From: Saccharothrix sp. NRRL B-16314
GTDB taxonomy: Bacteria; Actinomycetota; Actinomycetes; Mycobacteriales; Pseudonocardiaceae
DNA: 64,000 bases
Direction of reading: 5' to 3'
NCBI RefSeq assembly: GCF_000716595.1
Contig: NZ_JNXC01000019.1
Span: forward strand, 1 to 64,000
A program made the position numbers and the translations under genes. Position 1 is the stretch's first letter, and every line of letters begins with the position of its first letter. Shown here one piece after another: positions 61,511-64,000 of the stretch. The notes beneath the pieces were generated by a model. The model saw nothing but the letters and a program-made list of their open reading frames with translations. It was not told where the DNA came from and made no database searches.

Positions 61511-62557
61511 TCACGTGGTGCGGAGCAAGGGGTCGGTCTCGTCCTCGAAGTCGCCGATCAGCTCTTCGAGGAGGTCTTCCAATGCGGCGATGCCGATGAC
61601 CCGGTCCTCCGGGTCGGACACCAACGCCAACTGGGCGCGTTCGGCACGCATCGCGGTGACCGCGCTCGCGACCGGCATGGTGGCGGGCAGCGTCACCGCG
61701 GGGGCCATCAGGTCGCGGGCGGTCGTCCTGCGGCCCGCGGCGGTGGCGCGCACGGCCTCACGGATGTGCACCAGGCCGAGGAACCGGCCGTCGACGTCCA
61801 TCACCGGGAACCGGGAACGCCCCGACTCGCGACTGCGGCGCTCGATCGCCAGGGCACTGCTGTGCAACGACACGCTCAGCGTGTCCTCGACGGGCACCAT
61901 GACCTGGGCGACGGTGGTCTTCTGGAGTTGCAGCATCCGGGTCAGCAGCCGCTGCTGACCCTCGGGGATCAAACCGTGCTCGCCGGACTGCCGCACGAGC
62001 ATCCGCAGGTCATCCGGTCGGTGGGCCTGCGCCAGCTCGTCCTGCGGCTGGACCTTCATCAACCGCAGCAACCCGTTGGTCACCCCGTTGAGTCCACCGA
62101 GGACCCAACGGACCGAGTGGGCGAACGCCCGGAACGGCAATGCGAGCAGGAGCGCGGAACGTTCGGGGTGGGAGATCGCCCACGACTTCGGGGCCATCTC
62201 ACCCACCACCATGTGCAGGAACACCACCAGCACCAGGCTGAAGGTGAACGCGATCCCGTAGGACACGCCAGACGGCAGCCCGGTCGCCAGCAGCAACGGG
62301 TCCACCAGATCGGCCACCGCCGGTTTGGCCAGCGCACCCAAACCCAGCGTGCACAGCGTGATCCCGAGTTGGGCTCCCGCCAGCATCAGCGACAGCTCAC
62401 GCACACCGGCCACCGCCGCGCGGGCCGCGCGGCTGGTCTCGGCGTCCTGTTCCAGACGGTGCCGCTTGGCGGCGATGAGCGCGAACTCGGCGGCCACGAA
62501 GAACGCGTTGGCCACCAACAACACCAACGACACCAGCAACGACCAGGTGGTGCTCAT
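61511..62557 (-). CDS. CNNM/hemolysin-family membrane protein with CBS domains (second of a pair)
   Basis: A 348-residue protein. The N-terminal CNNM transmembrane domain (~1-195: LLVSLVLLVANAFFVAAEFA; VVGEMAPKSWAISHPE) is followed by a CBS pair (~215-340: VMVPVEDTLSVSLHSS; GRSRFPVMDVDGRFLGLVHI) and ends ALEDLLEELIGDFEDETD. It lacks the C-terminal CorC/HlyC domain of its neighbour. Family members take part in Mg2+/Co2+ transport or resistance. Its start overlaps the stop of the upstream gene (ATGA), so the two are translated together and may form a heterodimer. Confidence 0.9.
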   Translation of the reverse strand: MSTTWSLLVSLVLLVANAFFVAAEFALIAAKRHRLEQDAETSRAARAAVAGVRELSLMLAGAQLGITLCTLGLGALAKPAVADLVDPLLLATGLPSGVSYGIAFTFSLVLVVFLHMVVGEMAPKSWAISHPERSALLLALPFRAFAHSVRWVLGGLNGVTNGLLRLMKVQPQDELAQAHRPDDLRMLVRQSGEHGLIPEGQQRLLTRMLQLQKTTVAQVMVPVEDTLSVSLHSSALAIERRSRESGRSRFPVMDVDGRFLGLVHIREAVRATAAGRRTTARDLMAPAVTLPATMPVASAVTAMRAERAQLALVSDPEDRVIGIAALEDLLEELIGDFEDETDPLLRTT

Positions 62558-63867
62558 CGGGCATCCTCCCGCGCAACGGTGGGAGCGGCCAGCACCACGG
62601 TCGACGGCACGTTGCGCGCGACCGCAGTCACCCGCACCGACACCCCGTCGAAGGTGATCTCGTCGTCCACCCGGGCGGTGCGGCCGAGCCGGCTGAGCAC
62701 CAGTCCGGACACCGTGTCGTAGGTGTCGTGCTCCGGCAGCTCCACACCGGTGGCGTCGGCGATCTCATCGAGCCGCATCCGGCCGGGCACCCGCCAGGCC
62801 CTCTCGCCCAACGGCTCGATGACCTCCTCGACGAGGTCGTCCTCGTCGTGGATCTCCCCGACCAGTTCCTCGGCGAGGTCTTCCAGCGAGACGACCCCGG
62901 CGAAGCCGCCGAACTCGTCCACCACGCACGCCAGCTGCCGGCGCTCGGTGCGCAACCGTTCGAGCACCGCCGGCAGCGGCAGCGTCGCGGGCACCACCAG
63001 CGCCGGGGAGGCGACGTCGCCGATCGGCGTGTCCGCGCGCCGCTCGGGGTCCACGGTCAACACCTCGGCCAACCCGACCACACCGCGCAGGTCGTCCAAG
63101 TCGTCCCCGAACACGGGGAACCGGGAGTGACCGGTGTCCAACAGCTCGACTACCCGAGAGGTGGGCTCATCGGCGCGCACCGCGTGCACCGCCACCCGCG
63201 GGGTCATGGCCTGCTCGGCGACCAGCTCCCGGAAGCCCAGACCGCGGTCCAGCAACCGGGACAGCTCCGCGTCCAGGTGCCCCTCGCCACGCGCGTCGGT
63301 GATGATCTGCCGCAGGTCCTCCGGCGTAGCGCCCTGCGGCAGCTCCTCCACCGGCTCGATGCCCACCGCGCGCAGCAACCGGTTCGCCGCCGCGTCGAAC
63401 AGCCGGATCACCGGACCGGCGACCTTCAGGTAGGCCAGCGTGGAGGTGCTCAACGCCTTGGCCAGCGACTCCGGCCGGGCAATCGCGAAGTTCTTGGGCA
63501 ACAGCTCGCCCAGCACCATCTGCACCACCGTGGCGAACACCAGCGCGACCACCATCGACAGCGACACCGCCACGGCCGGCGACAGGCCGGTCAGCCCCAG
63601 CAGGTTCGCCAGACCCGTGCCCAGCAGCGGCTCGGCCATGTACCCGGCGAGCAGCGCCGTCACGGTGATCCCGAACTGGGCGCCGGAGAGCATGAACGAC
63701 AACTTCTGCGTCACCCGCAGCGCCCGCTCGGCGGCCTTGTCGCCGCCCTCGGCCAACTGCCGCAACCGGCCCCGGTCCACCGCCATATAGGCGAATTCCT
63801 GGGCCACGAAGTACCCCGTGGCCACGGTCAGGGCCACGATCGCGAGCAAGCCGGAAAAGATCAACAC
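62554..63867 (-). CDS. CNNM / CBS / CorC_HlyC membrane protein (first of a pair)
   Basis: A 437-residue protein from GTG 63867. The CNNM domain (~1-200: LLAIVALTVATGYFVAQEFA; MVLGELLPKNFAIARPE) has the basic PKN motif. A CBS pair (~220-345: AMTPRVAVHAVRADEPTSRV; SRFPVFGDDLDDLRGVVGLA) follows. The C-terminal CorC_HlyC FAD-binding-like domain (~350-430: RVPGRMRLDEIADATGVELP) ends the protein. Predicted role: divalent-cation transport or homeostasis. First gene of the coupled pair. Confidence 0.92.
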   Translation of the reverse strand: MLIFSGLLAIVALTVATGYFVAQEFAYMAVDRGRLRQLAEGGDKAAERALRVTQKLSFMLSGAQFGITVTALLAGYMAEPLLGTGLANLLGLTGLSPAVAVSLSMVVALVFATVVQMVLGELLPKNFAIARPESLAKALSTSTLAYLKVAGPVIRLFDAAANRLLRAVGIEPVEELPQGATPEDLRQIITDARGEGHLDAELSRLLDRGLGFRELVAEQAMTPRVAVHAVRADEPTSRVVELLDTGHSRFPVFGDDLDDLRGVVGLAEVLTVDPERRADTPIGDVASPALVVPATLPLPAVLERLRTERRQLACVVDEFGGFAGVVSLEDLAEELVGEIHDEDDLVEEVIEPLGERAWRVPGRMRLDEIADATGVELPEHDTYDTVSGLVLSRLGRTARVDDEITFDGVSVRVTAVARNVPSTVVLAAPTVAREDAR

Positions 63868-64000
63868 GGCGCACTCGCCACGAACCGGGAACCTATGATC
63901 AGCCGGGTCTCACCCGGCCGACTACTGGAAGGCTCCGTGTCGGCGTCATCAGGCATGCTTAACACTAGCACGTGGCACTGTACGGTTGACGGTGAGTGAC
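63868..64000. promoter_or_regulatory. upstream region of the CNNM pair, no gene seen
   Basis: The 133 bp to the right edge contain no convincing open frame. They presumably hold the leftward promoter for 63867 and perhaps the start region of a gene outside the window; no clear -35/-10 pair could be fixed. Confidence 0.35.

Overview
The DNA is very GC-rich, with G/C-ending codons and GTG starts. It carries Tat and Sec exported enzymes, a BTAD/SARP-type regulator, a Spo0M-like protein and actinobacterial STAND ATPases. The gene families point to a filamentous actinomycete, probably of the Pseudonocardiales (Saccharothrix/Lentzea/Actinosynnema-like). That placement is inferred from gene content only.

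Layout. (1) 1-18600 is an accessory zone: insertion-sequence relics, two large STAND ATPases with beta-propeller tails (1729-5556 with a trypsin-like head; 8084-11771 with an XRE head and one frameshift), a truncated BTAD regulator, an Rhs relic with orphan neighbours, an intact IS (14661-15852) and a possible secreted pore-forming/lectin protein (16269-17546). (2) 18627-22123 is a translationally coupled pair, a P-loop ATPase and a membrane-anchored periplasmic-binding-protein-like sensor, convergent with the tail of a glycyl-tRNA synthetase beta-like gene cut by an IS3 relic. (3) 23279-33400 holds a secreted subtilase, a TetR/GNAT divergent pair, an IS5-like element, a broken secreted metalloprotease, a lipoprotein, a small exported protein inside a perfect 75-bp inverted repeat, and the remains of a tyrosine recombinase and a Tn3-family transposase. 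(4) 33437-33582 is a three-repeat orphan CRISPR relic. (5) 34192-43543 is an exported carbohydrate-degradation locus (GH43-CBM13, GH53, PL9-like-CBM, GH43-like-CBM, CBM32-GH53) suited to arabinogalactan/galactan and pectin side chains; it has a good promoter and LacI-type operators. (6) 44227-56915 is rich in conflict-type ATPases: a Cap4-like nuclease-NACHT protein, a TIR gene coupled to a TIR-GHKL-NB-ARC-TPR gene, and a NACHT protein with membrane helices. IS copies lie among them. (7) 56918-59600 is decayed DNA. (8) 59624-63867 looks like ordinary chromosome: PspC, GlsB/YeaQ, Spo0M and two CNNM/CorC-like proteins.

Two 3' fragments of a tRNA-Pro gene lie in the same orientation at 1143-1181 and 57896-57937, each beside a terminator hairpin. 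They suggest that most of the window is an old island, or stacked islands, inserted at a tRNA-Pro. No intact integrase is visible; only a possible C-terminal tail (58032-58121) remains. The ATPases at 1729, 8084, 18627, 44227, 50561 and 54480 all have the build of sensor/effector switches, so the window reads as a defence- or conflict-type island with an inserted polysaccharide-utilisation locus. No defence activity can be shown from sequence alone.
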